64,000 bases of DNA from CAWBJO01 sp963789175 (GCA_963789175.1 CAWBJO010000006.1:434001-498000), one strand, 5' to 3'. Positions 1-8,635 are shown, counted from the stretch's first letter. Program-made: numbers and translations. The notes: generated by a model from the sequence alone, not told the origin.

Positions 1-6
1 TGCCAT
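1..6 (-). CDS. secY: Start of secY (preprotein translocase subunit), cut by the window edge
   Basis: The first six bases read ATG-GCA on the minus strand, immediately after a GAGGAG-type ribosome binding site at about 11-17. SecY normally follows rplO in the spc operon and commonly begins Met-Ala in alphaproteobacteria. Only two codons are visible, so the call rests on position, the Shine-Dalgarno sequence and synteny. Confidence 0.6.
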
Positions 7-61
7 TTCAACTCCTCGCGCCCCTAAGCCCGTGTCCAAGGCCGGGGACGGGGCCCATACC

Positions 62-673
62 CTATTCTCCGGCTTCCGGCTTCTTGGGAGGCTTGGCCGG
101 CTTCGCGTCGGCCGCCGGTTTCGACTTGCCGCTTGCCGCGTCCTTCGGCTTGGCCTCGGGGGCCTTGGCGGCAGGCTTGACTTCCTTCGTCTTCTTGACC
201 TTCTCCTCCCTGGGCGGGCGCAGCATCTTCACGCTGCCTCCCGCCTTCTCGACGCCACTGACTGCGCCCTTGGACGCGTGAAAAACCTCGAAATCGGCTT
301 TCGACTTGAGCTCCCCGTTGCCGAGGAGGCGCACGCCTTCGTAGAGATGGGTGATGACTCCGGCCTCGACAAGCGCCTGAGAGGTCACGAGCTTGGCAGG
401 GTCGAGCTTCTTGGCGTCGAAGGCCGCTTGGACCCGGCTGAGGTTGACCTCGTTATACTGGAGCTGGTTCGGCTTGTTGAAGCCGCGCTTCGGCAGACGG
501 CGGTAGATGGGCATCTGGCCGCCTTCGAAACCGGGCTTGGCGCCCCCGGAGCGGGCAGTCTGGCCCTTGCCGCCGCGCCCGGCCGTCTTGCCGAGGCCCG
601 AACCGATGCCGCGGGCGACGCGCTTGCGCGCGTGGCGCGAACCCGGCCGGTCGGCGATTTCATTGAGTTTCAT
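62..673 (-). CDS. rplO: 50S ribosomal protein L15 with long C-terminal tail
   Basis: L15 is a late-assembling protein of the large ribosomal subunit that contacts 23S rRNA. The N-terminal Gly/Arg-rich section (GIGSGLGKTAGRGGKG) and the RGFNKP motif are typical. The recognisable core ends near residue 152. Residues 153-203 form an extra Lys/Ala/Pro-rich tail, which makes the protein about 50 residues longer than usual alphaproteobacterial L15. It lies between rpmD and secY in normal spc order. Confidence 0.95.
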   Translation of the reverse strand: MKLNEIADRPGSRHARKRVARGIGSGLGKTAGRGGKGQTARSGGAKPGFEGGQMPIYRRLPKRGFNKPNQLQYNEVNLSRVQAAFDAKKLDPAKLVTSQALVEAGVITHLYEGVRLLGNGELKSKADFEVFHASKGAVSGVEKAGGSVKMLRPPREEKVKKTKEVKPAAKAPEAKPKDAASGKSKPAADAKPAKPPKKPEAGE

Positions 674-704
674 GACTATCGTACTTCCCTTAGCAAGCGA
701 CCGC

Positions 705-908
705 TCACGATTCGACGATGCGGACGAGATGTTGGACGCGGCGGATCATGCCGCGAATTTCAGCGGTATCGGCCAGCGTGCTCCGCTTGTGGAGCTTGTT
801 GAGACCCAGGCCGATCAGCGTAGCCCGCTGCTCGCGCGGCCGCCGCTGAGGGCTGTGAACCTGGAGGATGGTGACGGTCTTGCCGCCGGCCGTCTTACTC
901 GTTGCCAT
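705..908 (-). CDS. rpmD: 50S ribosomal protein L30
   Basis: This 67-residue protein matches the usual length of bacterial L30, a single-domain large-subunit protein. The segment TLIGLGLNKLHKRS followed by the conserved C-terminal IRRVQHLV is characteristic. It lies 10 bp downstream of rpsE and 31 bp upstream of rplO in standard spc order. Confidence 0.95.
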   Translation of the reverse strand: MATSKTAGGKTVTILQVHSPQRRPREQRATLIGLGLNKLHKRSTLADTAEIRGMIRRVQHLVRIVES

Positions 909-918
909 GACTGACCTC

Positions 919-1485
919 CTACTCCACCGTCGCGTCGATGTCGCGGCGGCGGGCGATGACGTCGCTCACCTTCTTGCCGCGCCGGGCCGCAACACTGCGT
1001 GGTGACGTCTCCTTGCTCAACGCGTCGAACGTGGCGCGCACCATGTTGTATGGATTGGACGAACCCTGCGACTTGGCGACGATGTCCTGCATTCCCAAGG
1101 TTTCGAACACGGCGCGCATCGGGCCGCCGGCGATGATGCCGGTGCCGGCCGGAGCCGACCGCAGCACGACCCTGCCCGCTCCCCACCGACCGGCGACGTC
1201 GTGATGGAGGGTGCGGCCCTCGCGCAGCGGGACGCGGATCATGGCGCGTTTGGCACCCTCGGTCGCCTTGCGGATCGCCTCGGGCACCTCGCGGGCCTTG
1301 CCGTGACCGAAACCAACCCGGCCCTTCTGATCGCCGACGACCACCAGGGCGGCAAAGCCGAAACGGCGGCCGCCCTTCACGACTTTGGCGACGCGATTGA
1401 TATGGACGAGCTTGTCGAGGAATTCGCTATCGCGATCATCACGCCTCGAGTCGTCTCGTTCTCGGCTACGCTCTCTCTGTGCCAT
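919..1485 (-). CDS. rpsE: 30S ribosomal protein S5
   Basis: S5 is a small-subunit protein near the mRNA entry and the decoding fidelity region. The 188-residue product has the N-terminal double-stranded-RNA-binding-like domain (VVKGGRRFGFAALVVVGD) and the C-terminal domain with APAGTGIIAGGPMRAV. The first 20 residues are a highly charged Arg/Asp/Glu extension. It follows rplR by 16 bp. Confidence 0.95.
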   Translation of the reverse strand: MAQRERSRERDDSRRDDRDSEFLDKLVHINRVAKVVKGGRRFGFAALVVVGDQKGRVGFGHGKAREVPEAIRKATEGAKRAMIRVPLREGRTLHHDVAGRWGAGRVVLRSAPAGTGIIAGGPMRAVFETLGMQDIVAKSQGSSNPYNMVRATFDALSKETSPRSVAARRGKKVSDVIARRRDIDATVE

Positions 1486-1501
1486 TTCCGTTCCCGTTGT
1501 C

Positions 1502-1858
1502 CTAGAAATTCAATCCGCCTTCGCGGGCGCCGTCGGCCAAGGCCTTGACGCGACCATGGTAGAGATAGCCGCCGCGATCGAAGACCACATCCGTGATCCC
1601 GGCCTTCTTGGCGCGCTCGGCGATGAGCTTGCCGACCTCGGCCGCCCTGGCTTTCTTGCCGTCGCCAGACTTGCCCTTCATGTCCTTCTCCAGGCTCGAC
1701 GCCGCGACGAGGGTGACGCCCTTCTGATCGTCGATGATCTGGACGTAGATGTTCTTCATCGAGCGGAATACCGACAGGCGAGGCCGGCCATTGACCTTGC
1801 GCTTCAGGTCCTGCCGCACGCGGGCCGTGCGGCGCTGCGACTGCGTGAGCTTTCTCAT
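1502..1858 (-). CDS. rplR: 50S ribosomal protein L18
   Basis: L18 binds 5S rRNA and helps place it in the large subunit. The 118-residue length and the motifs RPRLSVFRS and FDRGGYLYHGRVKALADGAREGGL are those of bacterial L18. The start codon is 10 bp from the rplF stop, which fits tight spc-operon packing. Confidence 0.95.
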   Translation of the reverse strand: MRKLTQSQRRTARVRQDLKRKVNGRPRLSVFRSMKNIYVQIIDDQKGVTLVAASSLEKDMKGKSGDGKKARAAEVGKLIAERAKKAGITDVVFDRGGYLYHGRVKALADGAREGGLNF

Positions 1859-1868
1859 GTTCGCCTTC

Positions 1869-2402
1869 CTACTTCTTCTTGCCTTCCTTGCGGAAGATGT
1901 ACTCGCCGGCGTACTTCACGCCCTTGCCCTTGTACGGCTCAGGTGGCCGGTAGCCGCGGATTTCGGCCGCAACCTGTCCCACCTGCTGCTTGTCGATGCC
2001 GGTGATGACGATCTCCGTCGGCTTCGGTGTAGTGATCGTTATGCCGGGTGGAATGGCGAAGTTGACGTCGTGGCTGTATCCCAGCTGCAGCTGCAACGTC
2101 TTCCCCTGGACGGCGGCGCGAAAGCCGACGCCGCTGATCTCGAGGTTCTTCTGGTATCCCTCGGTCACGCCCTTGATCATGTTCTGGACCATGGTCCGGG
2201 ACATTCCCCAGCAGGACCGCGCCAGCTTGCTTTCGTCGCGCGGCTTTACGTCCACGGCGCCGTTTTCCATCTTGGCGGTCACAAGCTCGACGAGGGCCGA
2301 CTTGAGCTCGCCCTTGGGTCCCTTGACGGCGACGTTCTGGCCGGACACCGTGACCGAAACGCCGGTCGGCACCGCGACTGTCTTTTTTCCAATTCGAGAC
2401 AT
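1869..2402 (-). CDS. rplF: 50S ribosomal protein L6
   Basis: L6 sits near the factor-binding site of the large subunit. The protein starts MSRIGKK and has the two repeated alpha/beta domains of the family, ending in the signature PEPYKGKGVKY near residue 155. At 177 residues it is full length. It lies between rpsH and rplR. Confidence 0.96.
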   Translation of the reverse strand: MSRIGKKTVAVPTGVSVTVSGQNVAVKGPKGELKSALVELVTAKMENGAVDVKPRDESKLARSCWGMSRTMVQNMIKGVTEGYQKNLEISGVGFRAAVQGKTLQLQLGYSHDVNFAIPPGITITTPKPTEIVITGIDKQQVGQVAAEIRGYRPPEPYKGKGVKYAGEYIFRKEGKKK

Positions 2403-2438
2403 CTTGCTATCCTGATCGCTTTACCTTCAGGGCTCCGC

Positions 2439-2837
2439 CTAGAACACCGTGCAGATGATTTCGCCGCCGACGTTCTGGGCGCGGGCCTCGTTGTCAGACA
2501 TGACGCCTTTCGGCGTCGACACGATCGAAATCCCCAAGCCGTTGTAGACCGTCGGCAAGGTCTCGACCGAGGCGTAGATGCGGCGGCCCGGCTTGGAAAC
2601 GCGATGGATCTCGCGAATCACCGGAGCGCCGTCGAAGTATTTGAGGTCGATTTCGAACTCGGCCTTGGCGCCGCTCTTCTGCACCATGGCGTAGTCGCGA
2701 ATGAAGCCTTCCTGCTTCAGGACGTCGAGAACCCGGCCACGGAGCTTCGAAGCCGGGCACGCCACCTTCGGCTTGCCGCGCTCCTGGGCGTTCCTGATGC
2801 GGGTCAGCATGTCGCCGAGCGGATCCTGGATGCTCAT
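2439..2837 (-). CDS. rpsH: 30S ribosomal protein S8
   Basis: S8 is a primary 16S rRNA-binding protein. The start MSIQDPLGDMLTRIRNA and the C-terminal GISIVSTPKGVMSDNEAR with ICTVF are family hallmarks, and the 132-residue length is standard. In Escherichia coli S8 represses the spc operon translationally; whether it does so here cannot be seen. Confidence 0.96.
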   Translation of the reverse strand: MSIQDPLGDMLTRIRNAQERGKPKVACPASKLRGRVLDVLKQEGFIRDYAMVQKSGAKAEFEIDLKYFDGAPVIREIHRVSKPGRRIYASVETLPTVYNGLGISIVSTPKGVMSDNEARAQNVGGEIICTVF

Positions 2838-2860
2838 ATTTCGTCTCTCCTGCCCCGGTC

Positions 2861-3166
2861 TTACCAGCTCGATTTGACCATGCCGGGAATCAATCCCTTG
2901 TTCGCAAGCTCGCGCAACGCCAGTCGCGACATCCTGACCTTGCGGTAGAAGGCGCGCGGCCGCCCGGTCACCTCGCAGCGATTGCGCACGCGCGCCGGCG
3001 CAGAGTTGCGCGGCAACTCCGACAGTTTCAGCTGGGCGGCAAATCTCTCTTCCATGGTGAGTCTGCGGTTCTTGACGGCCGCCTTCAAACGCGAGCGCCT
3101 GCCAGAGAACTTCTTGACCAGCCGGCGGCGGCGATTGTTCTTTTCGACCGAACTCTTCTTTGCCAT
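2861..3166 (-). CDS. rpsN: 30S ribosomal protein S14, zinc-independent form
   Basis: The product is 101 residues, beginning MAKKSSVEKNNRRRRLVKK and ending KGLIPGMVKSSW. The length and lack of a CxxC pair identify the long, zinc-independent S14 type. The open frame continues upstream, but the start at 3166 matches the family N-terminus and follows the rplE stop by 34 bp. Confidence 0.95.
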   Translation of the reverse strand: MAKKSSVEKNNRRRRLVKKFSGRRSRLKAAVKNRRLTMEERFAAQLKLSELPRNSAPARVRNRCEVTGRPRAFYRKVRMSRLALRELANKGLIPGMVKSSW

Positions 3167-3200
3167 CTCAAAAACCTCGAATGGTTGCTCCGCCTGCGGA

Positions 3201-3779
3201 TCAGGCGGCCTTGGTGGCCCGGTGGGCCTTGCGGAACGGGAAGTTGAACGCGCCGATGAGAGCGCGCGCCTCGTCATCGGTCTTGGCCGTCGTGCAGATG
3301 ACGACGTCCATTCCCCAGACCTTGTCGATCTTGTCGTAGTCGATCTCCGGGAAAATGATGTGCTCCTTGATGCCGACGGCGTAGTTGCCGTGACCGTCGA
3401 AGCTGCGATCCGTCACGCCGCGGAAGTCACGAACCCGCGGCAGGGCGATGTTTATGAAGCGATCGAGGAACTCGTACATGCGAGCCTGACGAAGCGTGAC
3501 CTTGGCTCCGATGGCCTGGTTCTCGCGGATCTTGAAGGTCGCGATCGATTTTCGGGCGCGCGTGACGACCGGCTTCTGGCCGGCGATCTTCTTCAGGTCC
3601 TCGACGGCGACGTTCATGATCTTGCCGTCGGCCACGGCTTCGCCGACGCCCATGTTGAGCACGATCTTGTCGAGCCGCGGAACCTGCATCGGATTCTTGT
3701 ATCCGAACTGCTCGACGAGCGCGGGTCTGACGACTTCCTCGTAGTGTTTCTTCAGCCGAGGCACGTAATTCTCAGCCAT
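3201..3779 (-). CDS. rplE: 50S ribosomal protein L5
   Basis: L5 binds 5S rRNA and forms an intersubunit bridge. The chosen start gives MAENYVPRLKKHYEE and a 192-residue protein; the reading frame is open further upstream without family similarity. NPMQVPRLDKIVLNMGVGEA and GMDVVICTTAKTDDEARALI are typical. Its first eight bases overlap the end of rplX, which suggests translational coupling. Confidence 0.95.
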   Translation of the reverse strand: MAENYVPRLKKHYEEVVRPALVEQFGYKNPMQVPRLDKIVLNMGVGEAVADGKIMNVAVEDLKKIAGQKPVVTRARKSIATFKIRENQAIGAKVTLRQARMYEFLDRFINIALPRVRDFRGVTDRSFDGHGNYAVGIKEHIIFPEIDYDKIDKVWGMDVVICTTAKTDDEARALIGAFNFPFRKAHRATKAA

Positions 3780-4095
3780 TGATCTCCTCGCCGGAGCGCT
3801 TTGCGACGCGCACCTTCTTTCCATCCTTCAGAAACTTGTACCCGACCCGGGTCGCCTTGCCGGTCTTCGGGTCGGCAAGCGCGATGTTGGATATGTGGAT
3901 CGGCATCTCCTTGGCGATGATGCCGCCCTCCTGGGCGGCGGTCTGCCGCTGGTGGCGGCGCCCGATGTTCACGCCCTGCACGACGGCCCGATTTTCGTCC
4001 GGGATGACCGCGAGCACCTGGCCGGACTTGCCGCGGTCGCGCCCCGTGGTGACGACGACGCGGTCGCCCTTGCGAATTTTGAACTTCACGGCCAC
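3772..4095 (-). CDS. rplX: 50S ribosomal protein L24
   Basis: L24 starts large-subunit assembly. The 107-residue protein has an N-terminal KOW motif (KGDRVVVTTGRDRGKSGQVL) and the conserved EGGIIAKEMPIHISN. The start codon is GTG and shares one base with the TAG stop of rplN, so the two genes are tightly coupled. Its 3' end overlaps rplE by eight bases. Confidence 0.95.
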   Translation of the reverse strand: MAVKFKIRKGDRVVVTTGRDRGKSGQVLAVIPDENRAVVQGVNIGRRHQRQTAAQEGGIIAKEMPIHISNIALADPKTGKATRVGYKFLKDGKKVRVAKRSGEEING

Positions 4096-4463
4096 TAGAG
4101 CACCTCCGGCGCCAGCGAAATGATCTTCATCTGGTTCTTAGCCCTAAGCTCCCGCGGCACGGGACCGAAGATGCGCGTACCTACCGGCTCGCCCTGGGCG
4201 TTGATGAGCACCGCCGCGTTGCGATCGAAACGGATGACCGAACCGTCCGCCCGGCGAATGGCCTTGGCGGTGCGCACGACGATCGCCTTCATTACCGAGC
4301 CCTTCTTCACGCGACCGCGGGGTATGGCATCCTTGACGGACACGACGATCACGTCGCCGACGGTCGCATATTTGCGTTTCGATCCGCCGAGGACCTTGAT
4401 GCACTGGACGCGACGGGCGCCCGAATTGTCGGCGACGTCGAGATTGGTTTCCTGTTGAATCAT
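4095..4463 (-). CDS. rplN: 50S ribosomal protein L14
   Basis: L14 is a beta-barrel protein at the subunit interface. The start at 4463 gives MIQQETNLDVADNSGARRV, the invariant family N-terminus, and a 122-residue protein. The longer open frame upstream lies in rpsQ and is ignored. The ATG overlaps the rpsQ stop in an ATGA arrangement. Confidence 0.96.
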   Translation of the reverse strand: MIQQETNLDVADNSGARRVQCIKVLGGSKRKYATVGDVIVVSVKDAIPRGRVKKGSVMKAIVVRTAKAIRRADGSVIRFDRNAAVLINAQGEPVGTRIFGPVPRELRAKNQMKIISLAPEVL

Positions 4464-4738
4464 GACACGGACTTCCTTGGATCGCGCCCGGCCGCGTCGG
4501 CGCCCAGAACCTTCTCGAGGAAGGTCCACCGCTTGTTCTTCGAGATGGGCCGACATTCCTGGATGCGGACGATGTCGCCGACCTTCGCCGCATTCTGCTC
4601 GTCATGGGCGTGGAACTTTTTCGACCGACGAACGGTCTTCTTCAGAACGGGATGCGTGAAGCGCCGTTCCACGACGACGACGATCGTCTTGGCATTCTTG
4701 TCGCTCACCACGACACCTTGCAGAATACGCTTTGGCAT
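4460..4738 (-). CDS. rpsQ: 30S ribosomal protein S17
   Basis: S17 is an OB-fold primary binder of 16S rRNA. The 92-residue protein carries LQGVVVSDKNAKTIVVVVERRFTHP and the signature DIVRIQECRPISKNKRW. It sits between rpmC and rplN, overlapping the latter by four bases. Confidence 0.96.
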   Translation of the reverse strand: MPKRILQGVVVSDKNAKTIVVVVERRFTHPVLKKTVRRSKKFHAHDEQNAAKVGDIVRIQECRPISKNKRWTFLEKVLGADAAGRDPRKSVS

Positions 4739-4759
4739 GTGTTTCGCCCTTGAACCCCT

Positions 4760-4957
4760 TTAAGCCTTCGCCGACTTACGCTGGGTCTGAACCGTCATGA
4801 GACGGGCAAGATCGCGACGCACCGAACGCACGCGCGCGGTCTTTTCCAGCTGGCCGGAGGCTTTCTGAAAACGCAGATTGAACTGTTCCTTCTTGAGCTT
4901 GGCGATCTCGTCCTTCAACTGATCGTCGCTCATCGGTTTGATATCACTGGCCTTCAT
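4760..4957 (-). CDS. rpmC: 50S ribosomal protein L29
   Basis: L29 is a small helical-hairpin protein beside the nascent-peptide exit. The start at 4957 (MKASDIKPMSDDQLKDEI, 65 residues) is preferred over an ATG at 4972 because a GGGAA element precedes it at suitable distance and the family usually begins Met-Lys. LKKEQFNLRFQKASGQLE is diagnostic. Confidence 0.93.
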   Translation of the reverse strand: MKASDIKPMSDDQLKDEIAKLKKEQFNLRFQKASGQLEKTARVRSVRRDLARLMTVQTQRKSAKA

Positions 4958-4976
4958 CGCTTCGGTTCCCATCCAA

Positions 4977-5390
4977 CTATTCGCCGAGCCGCGCCACGAA
5001 GCGCGTCTTGATCGGCAGCTTTGCCGCAGCGAGGCTGAGTGCTTCCTCGGCCGTCTGACGGCTGACGCCGTCGACCTCGAAGAGAATCCGCCCCGGCTTG
5101 ACGCGCGCCGCCCAGAATTCCGGTGCGCCCTTGCCCGAACCCATGCGCACCTCGGTCGGCTTCTTGGAAACCGGCACGTCGGGGAAAACGCGGATCCAGA
5201 CGCGCCCGGCGCGCTTCATGGCGCGCGTGAGCGCCCGCCTCGCGGCTTCGATCTGGCGGGCCGACAGGCGATCGGGTTCCTGGGCCTTCAGTCCGAAAGC
5301 TCCGAAATCCAAGGTGTTGCCGCCCTTGGCCTTGCCATGGATGCGACCCTTGAAGGCCTTGCGATACTTGGTGCGTTTCGGCTGCAGCAT
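4977..5390 (-). CDS. rplP: 50S ribosomal protein L16
   Basis: L16 lies near the peptidyl-transferase centre and the A-site tRNA elbow. The 137-residue product opens MLQPKRTKYRKAFKGR and contains RVWIRVFPDVPVSKKP and GKGAPEFWAARVKPGRILFE, all family hallmarks. It lies between rpsC and rpmC in S10-operon order. Confidence 0.97.
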   Translation of the reverse strand: MLQPKRTKYRKAFKGRIHGKAKGGNTLDFGAFGLKAQEPDRLSARQIEAARRALTRAMKRAGRVWIRVFPDVPVSKKPTEVRMGSGKGAPEFWAARVKPGRILFEVDGVSRQTAEEALSLAAAKLPIKTRFVARLGE

Positions 5391-5408
5391 GACCCGATCC
5401 TTTGCCCT

Positions 5409-6122
5409 CTATGCGCCCTGAGCCTCGCGGCGGCCGCCGCCACGCTGACCGTCCTGCTCGCCCTGCACCCGCTTGTCCTGGGCCATCGGGTCGTGCTCGA
5501 GAATCTCACCCTTGAAGATCCAGACCTTGACGCCGTTGGTTCCGTAAGCCGTCACCGCGGTGGCGGTGCCGTAGTCGACGTCAGCCCGCAGGGTATGGAG
5601 CGGCACGCGACCTTCGCGGTACCATTCGGTGCGCGCAATTTCGGCGCCGCCAAGACGGCCGGCGCAGGTGATCTTGATGCCCTCGGCGCCCATGCGCTGC
5701 GCCGACTGCACGGCACGCTTCATGGCGCGGCGGAAGGCGATGCGGCGCTCGAGCTGCTGGGCGATGTTCTCGGCGACGAGATTGGCGTCGATCTCGGGCT
5801 TGCGGACCTCGACGATGTTGAGGTGAACCTCCGACGAGGTCATCTCGGAAATCTGCTTGCGGAGCTTCTCGATATCGGCGCCCTTCTTGCCGATCACCAC
5901 GCCCGGGCGGGCGGAGAAGATCGTGACGCGGCATTTCTTGTGCGGACGTTCGATGATGATCTTGGAAATGCCGGCCTGCTTCAGGTTTTCCTGAAGGAAA
6001 GCGCGGATCTTCATGTCCTCGTGCAGCAGCTTGGCATACTCGGAGCGAGCGGCGAACCAGCGCGAATCCCAGGTCCGGTTGATGCCGAGCCGAAGCCCGA
6101 TCGGATTGACTTTCTGGCCCAT
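5409..6122 (-). CDS. rpsC: 30S ribosomal protein S3
   Basis: S3 forms part of the mRNA entry channel. The protein begins MGQKVNPIGLRLGI, has a KH domain around residues 40-110 (RPGVVIGKKGADIEKLRK) and the C-terminal domain ending with GVKVWIFKGE. The last 25 residues are Gln/Gly/Arg-rich. Length 237. Its ATG shares one base with the rplV stop. Confidence 0.97.
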   Translation of the reverse strand: MGQKVNPIGLRLGINRTWDSRWFAARSEYAKLLHEDMKIRAFLQENLKQAGISKIIIERPHKKCRVTIFSARPGVVIGKKGADIEKLRKQISEMTSSEVHLNIVEVRKPEIDANLVAENIAQQLERRIAFRRAMKRAVQSAQRMGAEGIKITCAGRLGGAEIARTEWYREGRVPLHTLRADVDYGTATAVTAYGTNGVKVWIFKGEILEHDPMAQDKRVQGEQDGQRGGGRREAQGA

Positions 6123-6502
6123 CAGGCCGCCTCCTCGACTTGCCGGACCACGATGGTGATCTGGCTGAAGAATTTCTGAATGCCGGCGGAGCGGCCACGA
6201 CCGCGCGCCGTCCAGCGTTTCATGACCATGTTCTTGCCGACATACGCCTCGGCCACGACAAGAGCGTTGATGTCGAGATCGTGGTTGTTCTCGGCATTCG
6301 CCACGGCGGATTCCAGAGCTTTCTTCACCGCGCCGGCGATCCGCTTGCGCGAAAAGGTCAGCTCGGCGATCGCCTTGTCGACCTTCTTGCCGCGGATGGT
6401 CGCAGCGACGACGTTGAGCTTCTGCGGGCTCACACGCAGGTTGCGGGCGACGGCCTTGGCTTCGGTCGGCGGTAAAGTTCGTTTGTGTTTCGGTTTGCTC
6501 AT
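6122..6502 (-). CDS. rplV: 50S ribosomal protein L22
   Basis: L22 lines the peptide exit tunnel. The C-terminal hairpin signature (YVGKNMVMKRWTARGRGRSAGI) and the N-terminal NLRVSPQKLNVVAATIRGKKV identify it. Length 126. No deletion in the tunnel hairpin of the kind linked to macrolide resistance is apparent by eye. Confidence 0.96.
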   Translation of the reverse strand: MSKPKHKRTLPPTEAKAVARNLRVSPQKLNVVAATIRGKKVDKAIAELTFSRKRIAGAVKKALESAVANAENNHDLDINALVVAEAYVGKNMVMKRWTARGRGRSAGIQKFFSQITIVVRQVEEAA

Positions 6503-6509
6503 GGCGACC

Positions 6510-6863
6510 TCACGTCTTCGGCGCGGGAGCGGGCGACGCCGCTGCAGGCGCCGGGCTCGACGAAGCCGAAGGAGCCGCCGAGGCCGTTGCCGAGGCCTTC
6601 TTGTCGGACGAGGAATGGCTGACGAACGAGCGCGTCGGCGCGAACTCGCCGAACTTGTGCCCGACCATGTCCTCGCTCACCAGCACCGGAATGTGCTTGG
6701 TGCCGTTGTGAACCTGAAAGGTGAGGCCGACGAACTGGGGAAGAATGGTCGACCGGCGGCTCCACGTCTTGATGGCCTGGTTGCGGCCGGAGGAACGCGC
6801 CGCGTCGGCCTTCTTCAGCAAGTAGCCGTCGACGAACGGACCTTTCCAAACTGAGCGTGTCAC
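6510..6863 (-). CDS. rpsS: 30S ribosomal protein S19 with Ala/Pro/Ser tail
   Basis: S19 sits in the small-subunit head next to S13. The start is GTG at 6863, giving (M)TRSVWKGPFVDGYLLKKA, with AGGAG about ten bases upstream. GHKFGEFAPTRSF marks the end of the conserved core near residue 80. Residues from about 88 to 117 form an Ala/Ser/Pro-rich tail not present in ordinary 92-residue S19. Confidence 0.95.
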   Translation of the reverse strand: MTRSVWKGPFVDGYLLKKADAARSSGRNQAIKTWSRRSTILPQFVGLTFQVHNGTKHIPVLVSEDMVGHKFGEFAPTRSFVSHSSSDKKASATASAAPSASSSPAPAAASPAPAPKT

Positions 6864-6877
6864 GAGGCTTTCACTCC

Positions 6878-7711
6878 TCACTTCTTCTTCACGTGCCGAC
6901 TGCGCACGATGAACTTGGTTGTAGACTTGTTGTTTCGGGTCTTCTTGCCCTTGGTCGACTTGCCCCACGGCGTCACCGGGTGACGACCGCCCGAGGTCTT
7001 ACCCTCGCCGCCGCCGTGCGGATGATCGATGGGATTCATGGCGACGCCGCGGACGCTCGGACGAATTCCCATCCAGCGGTGGCGTCCGGCCTTGCCGATC
7101 GTCTCGTTCATATGGTCAGGGTTCGAGACCGCGCCAACCGTCGCCAGGCACTCGGCGGGGACCATGCGCGTCTCACCCGACTTCAGCCGCAGCAGGGCAT
7201 AGCCCTGATCGCGACCGACGAGCTGGGCATAGGTTCCCGCCGCCCGCGCCATCTGGCCGCCCTTGCCGGGCTTGAGCTCGACGTTGTGAACGATCGTGCC
7301 GACCGGCATGCCTGAGAGCGGCATGGCGTTGCCAGGCTTAACGTCGACGCTCTGCCCGGAAATCACCTCGTCGCCTGCCCGCAGGCGCTGCGGCGCGATG
7401 ATATAGGCCAGCTCGCCGTCCTGATATTTCACGAGCGCGATGTAGGATGTCCGGTTCGGGTCGTACTCGATCCGCTCGACCTTTGCCGACATATCGAACT
7501 TGCGCCGCTTGAAATCGATGACGCGGTACGACTGCTTGTGTCCGCCGCCGATCAGCCAGTTGGTCGTCCGACCGAGATTGTTCCGGCCGCCGGACTTGTT
7601 GAGACCGCGGCTCAGGCTCTTCACGGGCTTGCCCTTGTAGAGCTCGGAACGGTCGACCTTCACCAGCTGGCGAAGGCTGGGAGTTGCGGGCTTGTATGTC
7701 CTCAATGCCAT
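6878..7711 (-). CDS. rplB: 50S ribosomal protein L2
   Basis: L2 is needed for subunit association and peptidyl-transferase assembly. The 277-residue protein contains the canonical SGRNNLGRTT-like region and the C-terminal catalytic-loop signature VRGVAMNPIDHPHGGGEGKTSGGRHPV, of which the key histidine is present. Full length and in normal S10-operon order. Confidence 0.97.
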   Translation of the reverse strand: MALRTYKPATPSLRQLVKVDRSELYKGKPVKSLSRGLNKSGGRNNLGRTTNWLIGGGHKQSYRVIDFKRRKFDMSAKVERIEYDPNRTSYIALVKYQDGELAYIIAPQRLRAGDEVISGQSVDVKPGNAMPLSGMPVGTIVHNVELKPGKGGQMARAAGTYAQLVGRDQGYALLRLKSGETRMVPAECLATVGAVSNPDHMNETIGKAGRHRWMGIRPSVRGVAMNPIDHPHGGGEGKTSGGRHPVTPWGKSTKGKKTRNNKSTTKFIVRSRHVKKK

Positions 7712-7721
7712 GTCGACTACC

Positions 7722-8009
7722 TCAAAGTCCGGTTGTCACGTCGATCGACTCGCCCTCAACCAGCGTGACGACTGCTTTCTTGACGTCGCTCTGGATGGCG
7801 GCACGGCCGCGGAATCGCTTGAGCTTACCCTTGCGCACGAGCGTGTTGACCGACTTGACCTTGACGCCGAACAGCTTCTCGACGGCGGCCTTGATCTCGG
7901 GCTTGGTGGCGGCCAGGCGCACGTTGAAGACGATCTGATTGTTGGCCGACATCATCGTGCCCTTTTCGGTGATGGCGGGTGAAAGAATGACGTCGAACTG
8001 GCGTGTCAT
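7722..8009 (-). CDS. rplW: 50S ribosomal protein L23
   Basis: L23 sits at the exit-tunnel rim and docks trigger factor and SRP. The 95-residue product has ITEKGTMMSANNQIVFNV, FGVKVKSVNTL and GKLKRFRGR. The start at 8009 overlaps the rplD stop as ATGA; the longer open frame upstream belongs to other genes read out of frame. Confidence 0.95.
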   Translation of the reverse strand: MTRQFDVILSPAITEKGTMMSANNQIVFNVRLAATKPEIKAAVEKLFGVKVKSVNTLVRKGKLKRFRGRAAIQSDVKKAVVTLVEGESIDVTTGL

Positions 8010-8626
8010 TTGAATCGCGCCTCCAGCGCCTCGACGGCGGCCTTCGTCAGGACAAGCTTGCGGCGGCGCAGAATGTCGTAGACGTTGATGCCCTGGACCG
8101 GCAGCACGTCGATATTGATGATCGCGCGCGCGGCCAGCGAGAAGTTCTTGTTGAGCTCGGCACCGTCGACGATCAGCGCATTTTCGAGCCCGAGCTTCTC
8201 GAAGCGGGTCTTCAGCCCCTTCGTCTTGGGTTCCTTGAGCTCGGCGCTGTCGAGAACGATGATGTCGGAACTTTTCGCCTTGGAGGACAGGGCATGGCGC
8301 AAAGCCAGGGCCCGGATCTTCTTCGGCAGGTCGATGGCATGGCTGCGGACGACCGGACCGAAGGCCTTTCCGCCCCCGATGAAGATGCCGGGCCGGCGCG
8401 AACCGTGGCGGGCGCCGCCGGTGCCCTTCTGCTTGTACATCTTCTTCTTGGTACGATTGATCTCCGACCGGCCCTTCGTCTTGTGGGTTCCGGCCTGGCG
8501 CTTCAGGAGCTGCCACTGGACCATGCGATGCAGAATGTCGGCGCGCGGCTCGAGGCCGAAGATGTGGTCGGCCAGCTCGACCGAGCCCGCCTTTTTCGCT
8601 TCCAGGGTTTGAATATCGGCTTTCAT
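8006..8626 (-). CDS. rplD: 50S ribosomal protein L4
   Basis: L4 lines the exit tunnel and in Escherichia coli represses the S10 operon. The chosen ATG at 8626 (MKADIQTLEAKKAGS) has AGGTG six bases upstream; a GTG at 8635 directly behind the rplC stop is less likely. GTGGARHGSRRPGIFIGGGKAFGP is the tunnel-loop signature. Length 206. Confidence 0.95.
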   Translation of the reverse strand: MKADIQTLEAKKAGSVELADHIFGLEPRADILHRMVQWQLLKRQAGTHKTKGRSEINRTKKKMYKQKGTGGARHGSRRPGIFIGGGKAFGPVVRSHAIDLPKKIRALALRHALSSKAKSSDIIVLDSAELKEPKTKGLKTRFEKLGLENALIVDGAELNKNFSLAARAIINIDVLPVQGINVYDILRRRKLVLTKAAVEALEARFK

Positions 8627-8635
8627 GATCCGCAC